From Spirosoma telluris (GTDB taxonomy: Bacteria; Bacteroidota; Bacteroidia; Cytophagales; Spirosomataceae), in the NCBI GenBank assembly GCA_003259005.1, contig QLII01000001.1, forward strand, positions 1,922,001 to 1,986,000: a stretch of 64,000 nucleotides of DNA, read 5' to 3'. A program made the position numbers and the translations under genes. Below are positions 18,716 to 27,844 of the stretch, in pieces. Under the pieces are notes generated by a model. It ran no database searches. It saw only the letters and a program-made list of their open reading frames with translations, and was not told the origin of the DNA. Each line of letters opens with the position of its first letter. The first letter of the stretch is position 1.

Positions 18716-19272
18716 AGGCCTGATTTTACCTCTTCAGTGATTAGGTACCTACACCGCCCAACAGATTGGTGATGATGCGAATAGCAATATCGGTGCCAGC
18801 CTAGTGCGATCCTGCGTCACTGCTGAATATAGCGTTTGTTTTGGCTCAGATCGACCGACCTCAAAGCGAACCACTGTATGAGTTGGGGTATCAACTATAT
18901 AAATGGAGCTGTCCCTTAAGCAAGGCAATTCAAACTGCTACAAGACAGGGATTTAGACCACCATTTCGTGTATAGCTCGGAACCATTTACTAGGTATCGG
19001 GCAGTAAAAATTGTATTTCTCCAATTTTTTGTATTTTGGTAACAAAATCAGCTAGTTAATGACTTTCTGTTTCTACTTATTTTCTGTTTTTGCCAGATCG
19101 AAAGTCTGATATGAATGGCTGTCGCTAGTGGTTACTTGTAGCCCATCCTGGTGAATAGGAGGAGGAATGTAGGCTCAGTAAACACGTTAGATTCCAGAAG
19201 TCGCCGTTGCAATTGTCAACAGCGCCATAAGAATTTATTGTGTGAAGCATTTGTACAAATTAGAACCCATAA
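18716..19272. other. Gene-free gap with possible coding debris
   Basis: About 555 bp without a convincing gene. A plus-strand stretch near 18747-18880 reads openly (TAQQIGDDANSNIGASLVRS) but has no start and is not recognised. The 3' half is AT-rich and probably contains the promoter of the sigma-factor gene. Confidence 0.4.
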
Positions 19273-19302
19273 ATGATGTTTAATATATTGAATTTTTTAA
19301 CT

Positions 19303-19857
19303 ATGCTAACTTTATTCACTGATGAGGAAGTGATCCTTCGATTTTCATCCACTCAACCCAAGGAGTGCTTCGAAACGCTTTATAAGCGGTACTGTAGCAA
19401 AGTGTATCGGCGGTGTTTGTCAATGACCCGAAATCATGAGCTAGCACAGGATTTTACTCATGACATTTTCCTGAAGGTGTTCTCAAAACTAGATGCCTTT
19501 CAACAGCGATCCAGTTTTTCGACCTGGCTCTACGCCATTTCGTTTAACTATTGTTCAGACCAGCTTCGACTGGCCAAACGATTGCCTGTTGACTCATTGG
19601 ATAACCTCTTAAAACAGGAAGTGCCAGATCCAGACACCATACAGTTACAGGATGAAATGATCCACCTCATCAGGCAGGCTCAGGAGCAATTATCGACAAA
19701 AGATCGGGCACTGTTGCAACTAAAATATGAAGAAGGATTGACGGTAGACGAAATTGCCGGATTGTATAATATCAAGGGTTGTGCCGTTAAAATGAGACTC
19801 AAACGTAGTCGGGACAGAATGCATCAGTGGTGTACGAATCAATATGCTTACTGCTAA
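19303..19857 (+). CDS. ECF-type RNA polymerase sigma factor
   Basis: Region 2 is clear (CFETLYKRYCSKVYRRCLS ... DFTHDIFLKVFSKLDAF ... FSTWLYAISFNYCSDQLR) and region 4 follows (LSTKDRALLQLKYEEGLTVD, then EIAGLYNIKGCAVKMRLKRS). At ~184 residues the protein has the size of an extracytoplasmic-function sigma factor. The frame also opens at 19273 (MMFNILNFLT), but the ATG at 19303 better fits family N termini. No anti-sigma or TonB receptor gene follows; a terminator ends the transcript. Regulation is therefore either by a distant anti-sigma or at the level of transcription. Confidence 0.88.
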   Translation: MLTLFTDEEVILRFSSTQPKECFETLYKRYCSKVYRRCLSMTRNHELAQDFTHDIFLKVFSKLDAFQQRSSFSTWLYAISFNYCSDQLRLAKRLPVDSLDNLLKQEVPDPDTIQLQDEMIHLIRQAQEQLSTKDRALLQLKYEEGLTVDEIAGLYNIKGCAVKMRLKRSRDRMHQWCTNQYAYC

Positions 19858-19906
19858 GCATCGTAGTCAATATACGATTAGCTGAACAGCCCAAATTTCT
19901 GGGCAT

Positions 19907-19938
19907 AAAGCCCGCTATGACACTTCATAGCGGGCTTT
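19907..19938 (+). terminator. Intrinsic terminator after sigma factor
   Basis: AAAGCCCGCTATGA (19907-19920) pairs with TCATAGCGGGCTTT (19925-19938) across a 4-base loop and is followed by a short T-rich stretch. Confidence 0.85.
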
Positions 19939-20019
19939 TGCTGTTTCATCATGCCATGGGTTGGTGCCTGCCGAATAGCCTCATAGCTTCGAAACTTAGG
20001 GTTTGTATCCTACCACATT

Positions 20020-21108
20020 ATGCTATCTTTACAGAGACGAAACCAACCTCAACGGGCTTTGAAAACGTTCAATGACAGGCGGCTACGAATTGTTGGTCCA
20101 TTTATTCTATTTGTAATCGGGACCTTGTTTTTTCGCCTGAACTGGTACTTTGAGGTCCCTTACAGCAGTATAGTTCGTACCGATCTGATTGCTATTGGGG
20201 CAGGCTACGTTTGTTGGAACATGGCCCGCTGGGTGGTGCGCACTCTGCAAACACAGTATCCTGGACTGGCCAATACTCGTCGTCGCCTGCTCTGGATGGC
20301 TCTATTACTGCCGGTGCTTATCAACAGTAGCTGGCTTATCCGTCAGGTAGCGCACTTCGCCTTCAATGGATTAACTACATTCTGGACTACGCTGTCCGAC
20401 TACACCTATTCACTGGGTATCCAGATTTTTTATCACGCCATCTACTTTGTTATCTACGAAGGTAGTTATGTGTTAGTTGCCTGGCAGCAGACGTATGAGC
20501 GAAATGAACGTCTCAAAAAGCGCAAACTGCAACTTCAGCTCGATACGCTGAAAAGCCAGATTAACCCGCACTTCCTCTTCAATAGCCTCAATTCACTGTC
20601 GTCACTGATTTACGATAACCCCCAGCAGGCCGAAAATGTTGTGGATGAAATCAGCAGCGTATACCGCTATTTATTACGAGCCAACGATGGCGAATTAACG
20701 ACCCTTGGCCGCGAGTTGCAGTTTATCCAGTCGTATTTTCATTTACTGAAAACCCGCTATGGTACCTGTCTTGATCTGCAGATTTTGGTGGAGGAACGCC
20801 AATCGGAACTCAAGCTGCCTGCCTTAACGCTGCAACTGCTGCTGGAAAACGCAGTCAAGCATAATATTATGTTACCCGACCGACCCTTACGGGTTGTTAT
20901 TGAAGCAAAAAGTCATTCGCTGATTGTTCGGAATAATCTCCAGCGAAAGAATACGCCCGTGTTGTCGAATCGGATAGGGCTGACCAACATCGCGACTAAA
21001 TATCGACTATTGGGCGAAGGCGATCTGTCGATTCTGGAAGCCGATGGGCAGTTTGTGGTGACTTTGCCCTTGCTGACGAATCACTATGAAATTCCGGTTC
21101 GTTCATGA
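20020..21108 (+). CDS. LytS/YesM-type membrane sensor histidine kinase, copy 1
   Basis: About four membrane segments (residues ~25-155) precede a short coiled-coil (NERLKKRKLQLQLDTLKSQI) and a His_kinase domain with the phospho-acceptor motif INPHFLFNSLNSLSSLI. The ATP-binding N-box is LLLENAVKHNIM, followed by a shortened C-terminal part with GLTNIATKYRLL. Such kinases normally phosphorylate LytTR-type response regulators. It overlaps the next kinase gene by ATGA and shares its full architecture, so the pair arose by tandem duplication. The partner regulator is not encoded next to it. Confidence 0.9.
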   Translation: MLSLQRRNQPQRALKTFNDRRLRIVGPFILFVIGTLFFRLNWYFEVPYSSIVRTDLIAIGAGYVCWNMARWVVRTLQTQYPGLANTRRRLLWMALLLPVLINSSWLIRQVAHFAFNGLTTFWTTLSDYTYSLGIQIFYHAIYFVIYEGSYVLVAWQQTYERNERLKKRKLQLQLDTLKSQINPHFLFNSLNSLSSLIYDNPQQAENVVDEISSVYRYLLRANDGELTTLGRELQFIQSYFHLLKTRYGTCLDLQILVEERQSELKLPALTLQLLLENAVKHNIMLPDRPLRVVIEAKSHSLIVRNNLQRKNTPVLSNRIGLTNIATKYRLLGEGDLSILEADGQFVVTLPLLTNHYEIPVRS

Positions 21109-22175
21109 AGCCACTTAACGATATCCGACTTCGTATAGTGGGTCCGGTGGCTTTGTTTGCCTTTGTCGCGCTATTTTTTCGTCTCGACTGGTATACGAAA
21201 CTGCCCTTTAAAACGATCCTGGTTAATGATCCGATAGCCCTGACAGCGGGGCTCATTTGCTGGCAGGTAGCCCGATGGGTAGTTCTAAAGATTCAGAAAC
21301 GATGCCCAGGTCTGAGTAACACCCGTCGGCGCTTTCTCTATTTACTGGCCGCCCTGCCAATATTGGTTTTCTGGGCCTGGGCGCTGCGCCACGGAGTCCG
21401 TTTTTTGATTGATGGCAAATTTTTATATTTCCCCAATGCGGTTGAACTGAGTCGCACAATTGGCATACAGGTCTTTTACCATTTTATTTATTTCGTGATT
21501 TATGAAGGCTGGTATATTTTGCGGCAGTGGCAACGCGAAACAGTCGAAAGCAGTGATCTGGAGAAGATGTCCTTGCAGAGCCAGCTCACGTCACTCCAAA
21601 GTCAGGTCAATCCCCATTTTTTGTTTAACAGTCTTAATTCGCTCTCATCGCTAATTCGGGAGAACCCGGTTGCTGCCGATCAGTTTTTAGATGAGCTAAC
21701 CAGTGTTTTTCGGTATTTGTTACAGGCTGGTGAACAGCAACTGATTCCACTGCGCGATGAAATAGCATTTATTCAGTCGTATTTTCACTTACTGAAAACC
21801 CGTTATCAGGCGGGTCTGGTGCTTGAGCTAGACATTGACGAAACTCAGCAAGCACAGCTTATTGCACCCCTGACCCTCCAGATGCTGGTTGAGAATGCCG
21901 TTCGCTACAATGTCATCTTACCTGAACAGCCTCTGCATATCCGGATCAGTACAACGCCTAATGGGTGGTTATGGGTCGAGAATACCTTACAGCGAAAACC
22001 GCTTTTAGTAGACACATCAGGTGCCAACCTGACGAATCTGGCGACGAAATATGAATTGTTAGGACAGAAAACAGTTCTGATAGAAGAACGAAGAGGCTGG
22101 TTTATCGTTAGTGTCCCGTTGCTCAATGGCGAATCAGTCATTAACCTTCCCAAGCTGCTATTCACACCTGATTGA
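21105..22175 (+). CDS. LytS/YesM-type membrane sensor histidine kinase, copy 2
   Basis: Paralogue of the preceding gene: same membrane part (DIRLRIVGPVALFAFVALFF), same H-box VNPHFLFNSLNSLSSLI and N-box MLVENAVRYNVILPEQPL. It starts within the stop of copy 1 (ATGA), so translation is coupled and the two may form heterodimers. Differences are concentrated in the membrane region and in the last 30 residues. In copy 1 the N-box reads NAVKHNI, in copy 2 NAVRYNV, so both keep the Mg-binding Asn. No LytTR regulator follows; a UDP-glycosyltransferase gene lies ~210 bp downstream. Confidence 0.9.
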   Translation: MKPLNDIRLRIVGPVALFAFVALFFRLDWYTKLPFKTILVNDPIALTAGLICWQVARWVVLKIQKRCPGLSNTRRRFLYLLAALPILVFWAWALRHGVRFLIDGKFLYFPNAVELSRTIGIQVFYHFIYFVIYEGWYILRQWQRETVESSDLEKMSLQSQLTSLQSQVNPHFLFNSLNSLSSLIRENPVAADQFLDELTSVFRYLLQAGEQQLIPLRDEIAFIQSYFHLLKTRYQAGLVLELDIDETQQAQLIAPLTLQMLVENAVRYNVILPEQPLHIRISTTPNGWLWVENTLQRKPLLVDTSGANLTNLATKYELLGQKTVLIEERRGWFIVSVPLLNGESVINLPKLLFTPD

Positions 22176-22383
22176 TCCGAATCAATCGCATTACCAGGAC
22201 CCACAGCCCCTTCTCTATCCCATCCTGGACTGACCGATTGATGCCGCATCCTGGCGGTTTCACCCACGAAACCTATCGTTTCACTGAACTCTGGGTTGAG
22301 TTGAGGCACCTCTACACGCCATCTTCGATTCGCGAAAGGAGGCTATACCCTTCTATACCTTTCTCTTTTTAACACAAAAACTA

Positions 22384-23715
22384 ATGAACACAAAACGTAT
22401 TCTCTTCGCCAGCCTGCCCCTAGAAGGGCACTTTAATCCATTGACGGGATTAGCCGTTCATCTGCAACGATTGGGTTATGATGTCCGCTGGTATACCGGT
22501 CCTTCCTTTGCCGAGAAGGTTCGCCGATTGGGCATTCCATTTTACACGTATCGGCAGGCTCTTGAAGTCAATCAGGACAATCTCGACGAGCTAATGCCTG
22601 AGCGGAAGCTGCTTAAGGGTGCCATTGCCCGGCTTCGGTTCGACATCAATCAGATTTTTCTGTTGCGGGCTCCAGAGTTTGTTGCCGACCTGACCGCTAT
22701 TCATAGGGAGTGGCCGTTTGAACTGGTTGTCTGTGATGTCGTTTTCACCGGAGCACCGTTTATTCGACAGTTGCTCAATGTGCCAGTGGCTGCAGTCGGG
22801 GTGGTGCCGCTTATTGAAACCTCGCGGGATTTACCGCCAAGCGGCCTGGGATTAACACCAATGAAAGGGATACTCGGACGTTCTGTTCAGGCATTGCTGC
22901 GTTACCTGACCATGAATCACCTGTTGAAATCATGCACAGATCTCTATAATCGGTTACTTCAGGAACATGATCTGCCCGCAACCCCTCATTTTCTCTTTGA
23001 CGCGCTGATCCAGAATTGCGATGTGCTGCTACAAAGTGGTACGCCTGGTTTTGACTACCCACGAACTGATACCAGTAAACACGTCCAATTCGTAGGGCCG
23101 ATGTTGCCTTATGCCAGTGGCGTAAAACGTCCGTTTGCCGAAGTTACTAAAGCCCGACTAGCTGACCGGGTGGTTTTAGTGTCGCAGGGAACGGTAGAGC
23201 GAGACCTGACGAAGCTGATTATCCCCACGCTCGACGCCTTCAAAAACGACAGCCGCACGCTGGTCATTGTGACGACTGGTGGCTCGCAAACGACGGAATT
23301 AAGGGCACGTTTCCCGCAGGAAAACTTCATCATTGAGGATTTCATTGACTTCAACTCGGTCATGCCGTATGCCGATGTATATGTAACAAACGCAGGTTAT
23401 GGTGGCGTGATGTTGAGTCTTCAACATAGCTTACCGATGGTAGCGGCAGGTGTACATGAAGGCAAAAATGAAATTGCCGCCCGTATTGGCTATGTGAAAG
23501 TAGGAGTAAATCTGAAAACTGAGCGACCAACGGCTCGCCAGATTCAGGCTGCGGTGGAAGAAGTTCTGAATAACCGGGAGTACAAACGGAATGCCCAGCA
23601 GCTCCGTGCCGAATTTCAACAGTATAATCCGAATGCGCTCTGCACAAAGTATATCACAGACTTACTGGGCAAACAAGCCGACGTTCGCAAGCCCAGTCTG
23701 AAGCCTGTCTTATAA
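22384..23715 (+). CDS. UDP-dependent glycosyltransferase, GT1/MGT-like
   Basis: A 443-residue GT-B enzyme. The N-terminal acceptor domain starts ILFASLPLEGHFNPLTGLA, with the family His in GHFNP. The C-terminal nucleotide-sugar site is VTNAGYGGVMLSLQHSLPMV, in place of the usual HGGxxS/HCGxxS motif: the first His is replaced by Asn-Ala. It resembles macrolide/zeaxanthin-type glycosyltransferases that transfer sugars to small lipophilic acceptors. There is no signal peptide. It is a single gene in its gap. The altered donor motif may change sugar choice. Confidence 0.85.
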   Translation: MNTKRILFASLPLEGHFNPLTGLAVHLQRLGYDVRWYTGPSFAEKVRRLGIPFYTYRQALEVNQDNLDELMPERKLLKGAIARLRFDINQIFLLRAPEFVADLTAIHREWPFELVVCDVVFTGAPFIRQLLNVPVAAVGVVPLIETSRDLPPSGLGLTPMKGILGRSVQALLRYLTMNHLLKSCTDLYNRLLQEHDLPATPHFLFDALIQNCDVLLQSGTPGFDYPRTDTSKHVQFVGPMLPYASGVKRPFAEVTKARLADRVVLVSQGTVERDLTKLIIPTLDAFKNDSRTLVIVTTGGSQTTELRARFPQENFIIEDFIDFNSVMPYADVYVTNAGYGGVMLSLQHSLPMVAAGVHEGKNEIAARIGYVKVGVNLKTERPTARQIQAAVEEVLNNREYKRNAQQLRAEFQQYNPNALCTKYITDLLGKQADVRKPSLKPVL

Positions 23716-24098
23716 AATCAAAGGTAGAACCGGAAACGGATGGGTATGTATTTGGTACGTTCATTCTCGAACCCGCCGGTGGGTGAACGCTAAAAATTCA
23801 ACTGACCCGTTGGGTACGGCGGCTATTCGGGGTATTTTCCGGGTAAAGAAAGTATAATCTGGAAAATGACAGTGAACAAAGGGGTCAGACTTGACAAAGC
23901 ATTGCTTTAATGTCAAGTCTGACCCCCTTTTGCTATGTTTAGAATGGTGAATATGGACTATAAAAAAAGGCCCCGACGGATAGTAAAATGAGTACTAACG
24001 ATAATTCGTAGACTATCCACAAAACACAAACGGTAGATGCTCCTAATAAGGACGCTTTAGTGCGTATGTCGCGCATTTAAGAAGTGATTAGCGTACCA
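23716..24098. other. Gene-free gap holding a GGGGTCAGACTTGACA repeat
   Basis: No convincing gene between the glycosyltransferase and the PQQ dehydrogenase. The inverted repeat at 23878-23930 is the only structure I can define. Promoter elements for the dehydrogenase are not clear. Confidence 0.5.
23878..23930. repeat. Inverted repeat GGGGTCAGACTTGACA
   Basis: AAAGGGGTCAGACTTGACA at 23878-23896 is mirrored at 23911-23930, with one extra C in the right arm. The GGGGTCAGACTTGACATT word is known to me as a widespread REP-like sequence in bacteria. Confidence 0.7.
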
Positions 24099-26306
24099 AT
24101 GAGCATAGTAAAAAAGCTAGCCGATTGGGCTGGCAAATCGATACGGAGTATAGTTGTAACCGGATTACTACTGGGAAGTTGCTTCCTCTATGCTATGCAA
24201 GAGGGAGATTTGGCTATCGACGCTGGCCGGGACTGGCCAACCTATGGGGGAAACAAGGCGGGTAATCGCTACTCACCCTTACCCAGATCAACACCGGCAA
24301 TGTCAAGAACTTACAGGTCGCCTGGCTATACGACGCATCTGAAAAGCCCGACCCTGATAATCCCGGCCGTAAGCGCGACCGGCCCATTCAGTGCCAGCCC
24401 ATCGTTGTGAATGGTATCCTCTACGGCACAACGCCCGACCTTACGTTGTTTGCCCTAAAAGCCGGTACGGGTGAGGAAATATGGCGCTTTGAACCGGCAA
24501 AAAACGACCGGCGAAATTCAAATCGGGGGGTGGTTTACTGGGAAAATGGAGCTGATAAGCGTATATTCTACACCGTTGGATCTAGTCTGTATGCGGTGAA
24601 TGTGCAGACTGGCCAACGTATTCCTGACTTCGGCACGAATGGTAAAGCTGATTTGCACGAAGGGCTCCAAACCAACATGGACCATGATGTGAGTAAGCTG
24701 TCTGTCAATGCAACCTCGCCCGGTATCGTGTACCATAACACGTTTATCATTGGATCGAGCCTATCCGAAGGGGGGATGCCGCCCCTGGACATATCCGTGC
24801 CTTCGATACCGTGACGGGTAAACTTAAATGGGTGTTTCATACTATCCCCCAACCCGGCGAATGGGGCTATGATACCTGGCCAGCAGACGCGTATAAGAAA
24901 ATTGGTGCCACCAATAACTGGAGTGGCATGTCACTGGATGAAAAACGGGGTGTTGTCTACTTTGGTACCGGCTCGCCAGCAGCTGACTTTTACGGCGGTG
25001 ACCGAAAAGGCACTAATCTGTTTGCCAACTGCATTATGGCACTGGATGCCGAAACGGGCAAACTGAAATGGTATTACCAAACGATTCACCATGATTTATG
25101 GGATCGGGATCATCCCTGCCCGCCTAATCTCATCACCCTGAAACACAAGGGAAAGCTGGTCGATGCTCTGGTTCAGACGACAAAAGACGGACTGGTGTAT
25201 GTACTGGATCGGGACAAAGGGACCTCCCTATTTCCAGTCGAGGAGCGCAAGGTTCCTACAAATGGCTTGCCGGGTGAACACCCCTGGCCAACTCAGAAAT
25301 ATCCGCTTAAGCCGCTTCCCCTCAATCGTCAGGTATATACCGAAGCGGATATCACAAACATTTCGCCCGAAGCGCATGCGTATATAAAAGAGCGATTTCA
25401 GAAAATTCGTACGAGTAATAAATTTGCCCCGCCTAGTACAACGGGCACTTTACTCTTTGGCTACAGTGGTGGTGCCGAATGGGGCGGAAACGCTGTTGAC
25501 CCCAGCGGTATTCTTTATCAAAATGCTAATCATCAGCCCTGGGAGTTAATCATGGCCGAACGGGCTAGCCTGAATCAGAAAAATGCCCCGCTTACGGCTG
25601 GTAACGCCCTGTATATCACCAACTGCGCTACCTGCCACGGGCAAGATCGGAAGGGAAGTGGTCAGGAATTGCCTTCGCTGGTTGATATTGGAAAAAGGCG
25701 TTCGGCAGATGAGATTAAGGCCATTCTGAAAACGGGTAGCGGTCGAATGCCTGCCTTCCAGCAATTGTCGGAAAAGGAACGGGATGCCCTCGTGAGTTTC
25801 CTGCTAAATACCGAAACGGGTTCGGCAAAAGTAGCCAGCGGCACGTCGAGTGCGCCAACTACTAAACGTGGATTTCCTTATGAACCGAGCTATGTGGTCA
25901 AGAGCTGGCAACCTCTTGTCGATCAGGAAGGGTACCCCGGCATTAAACCGCCCTGGGGCACACTGAATGCCATCGACCTCAATACGGGGAATTACCTTTG
26001 GCGTGTTCCGCTGGGTGAATTTCCAGAACTCACTAAAAAAGGCATTCCCATCACAGGAACTGAAAGTTATGGTGGGCCGCTGGCAACAGCGGGGGGCTCA
26101 TATTCATTGCCGGTACTAAAGACGAACGAATCCGGGCCTTCGATAAAAAGACTGGTAAGGTTGTTTGGGAGTATCAACTTCCTGCCGGTGGGTTCGCTAC
26201 ACCCATTACCTACGAGGTTAATGGAAAACAGTATGTGGTCATTGCCGCTGGTGGTGGGCGGGGGCAGAAGATTGGCGGAAATTACATTGCCTTTGCGTTA
26301 AAATAG
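24099..26306 (+). CDS. PQQ-dependent dehydrogenase with internal cytochrome c domain (three frameshifts)
   Basis: After a signal-anchor (residues ~18-35) comes an eight-bladed quinoprotein propeller ([17 protein letters not shown], then [49 protein letters not shown]). A haem c domain with CATCH and a distal methionine ([12 protein letters not shown]) is inserted near residue 500, then the last propeller blades follow. This is the layout of membrane-bound glucose/quinate-type PQQ dehydrogenases of Bacteroidota, which oxidise sugars or polyols in the periplasm. One-base additions near 24279-24281, at G6 24770-24775 and at G6 26091-26096 give 736 residues. The downstream sugar-acid genes suggest that its product, a sugar acid, feeds that pathway. 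Confidence 0.87.
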
Positions 26307-26373
26307 ACCGCTGATTTTTATGATTATTTATGATCTGTGTAAATCCTGTTGATCATAAAAATCGGTGGTCTAT
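26303..26373. repeat. Inverted repeat overlapping the dehydrogenase stop
   Basis: ATAGACCGCTGATTTTTATGAT (26303-26324) is mirrored at 26352-26373 with two mismatches. The TAG stop of the PQQ dehydrogenase lies inside the left arm. Confidence 0.65.
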
Positions 26374-26469
26374 TACTCTTGATACACTATGAAAAGCATC
26401 GCCGTACATCAATCTGGCCGTAGCACCCGGCATCTGAACTAATCGTGCAAGTAACCAGATAACCTCCTC

Positions 26470-27834
26470 ATGAAAAATCCAGAAGTAGAATCAGAAACCA
26501 GCCGCCGGAATGCCCTCAAAATGCTGGGATTAGGCTCCACTGCCGGAATCTTCGGCCTCTTCGGCAGCCCAAAAGCACGGGCGGAAACGTACACCAAGCC
26601 AGCCTATGCAACAGGTATGGCCCCCGTAACCATCAAAAGTGTGCGGGCCATTACAACCGCTCCGGGCGGATCTAATCTGGTCATTGTGAAGGTAGAAACC
26701 TCCGAGCCGGGTTTGTACGGTGTTGGATGCGCCACCTTTACGCAACGGGCCCTGGTGGTCGTTCCTGCCATTAACGTCTACCTCAACGAATTTTGCGTGG
26801 GAAAAGATGTCGATAATATTGAGGATATGTGGCAGTCGGCCTATGTCAGTTCGTACTGGCGCAATGGGCCGGTCCTGAACAATGCACTCTCAGGGCTGGA
26901 CCAGGCTTTGTGGGACATTAAAGGCAAGCGGGCCAATATGCCAGTTTACCAGCTATTGGGTGGAAAAGCCCGAATTGCCGTGGACACCTACACCCACGCG
27001 AGCGGCTCAACACCCGAAGCTATCGCCGATAAAGTGCAGCAATTCATGGAAATGGGGTTTCGGCATGTTCGGATTCAGCAGGGTGGCTACGGGGGCGTAG
27101 GAGCTATGGCAGAAATCAAACCCGATTTTAAAACGGCTGGGTTTGGACGGGAAACGGACGATTTTTCGGACCAGCGAACCTATCTGAAACGGGTGCCAAA
27201 AATGTTCGATACGGTGCGGAAACGGTGCGGAGAAGATGTTCAGCTTTTGCACGATATGCACGAGCTGACGGAGCCTATCGACGCCATCAACATGATTAAG
27301 GGTCTGGAAGAATACCGCCCTTACTTTATAGAAGATCCGTTCTCACCTGAAAACATGAACTGGTTTAAGCAACTGCGGCAGACGACAGCGGTGCCCATTG
27401 CGATGGGTGAGTTATTCAACAATATCAACGAATTTAAAGAGCCAATGGCCAACCATCTCTTTGATTTTATCCGCATCCATATTTCGCAGATTGGTGGCAT
27501 TACACCAGCGATGAAAGTGGCACGTTTGGGTGAGTGGTTCAACGTCCGGACGGCCTGGCACGGACCCGGCGACACGTCGCCCGTGGGACATGCTGCCAAC
27601 AACAGCATCGACATTGCCGTCTGGAACTTCGGCATTCAGGAATCGCAGCTATTCAATGATAAAGTAAAGGAAGTGTTTCCGGGTTGCCCGATCATCAAGA
27701 ACGGCTATTATCAGGTGAGTGAATCGCCCGGCCTTGGTATTGATATCAACGAAAAAGAAGCCGCCAAATACCCGATTGGTACTAAGTCCAGATGGACAGT
27801 GCGTAAAAGCGACGGTACGATTCTAAAACCATAA
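26470..27834 (+). CDS. Enolase-superfamily dehydratase, ManD/RspA-like, with TAT-type leader
   Basis: A 454-residue mandelate racemase/enolase-superfamily protein. Metal ligands and catalytic residues lie in LLHDMHELTEP, YFIEDPFSPE and IAMGELFNN, with the clade-typical WHGPGDTSPVGHAAN near the C terminus. This is the D-mannonate/D-gluconate dehydratase (ManD/RspA) group. An N-terminal SRRNALKMLGLGSTAGIFG leader with twin arginines suggests Tat export. It follows the PQQ dehydrogenase and precedes a GH43 gene by 10 bp, so an aldonate or uronate substrate is likely. Dehydratases in this clade vary widely in activity, so the exact sugar acid is open. Confidence 0.85.
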   Translation: MKNPEVESETSRRNALKMLGLGSTAGIFGLFGSPKARAETYTKPAYATGMAPVTIKSVRAITTAPGGSNLVIVKVETSEPGLYGVGCATFTQRALVVVPAINVYLNEFCVGKDVDNIEDMWQSAYVSSYWRNGPVLNNALSGLDQALWDIKGKRANMPVYQLLGGKARIAVDTYTHASGSTPEAIADKVQQFMEMGFRHVRIQQGGYGGVGAMAEIKPDFKTAGFGRETDDFSDQRTYLKRVPKMFDTVRKRCGEDVQLLHDMHELTEPIDAINMIKGLEEYRPYFIEDPFSPENMNWFKQLRQTTAVPIAMGELFNNINEFKEPMANHLFDFIRIHISQIGGITPAMKVARLGEWFNVRTAWHGPGDTSPVGHAANNSIDIAVWNFGIQESQLFNDKVKEVFPGCPIIKNGYYQVSESPGLGIDINEKEAAKYPIGTKSRWTVRKSDGTILKP

Positions 27835-27844
27835 TTAGCTACTA

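Noticed and set aside
18716..19272. Possible short precursor peptide for the radical SAM protein (minus-strand piece ending ITNLLGGVGT)
   Set aside because: It is interrupted by an in-frame stop, has no start codon and the LLGG resemblance is too short to support a leader peptide.
22172..22372. 66-residue ORF after the second kinase
   Set aside because: Overlaps the kinase stop, unusual composition, no family; more likely leader sequence of the glycosyltransferase gene.
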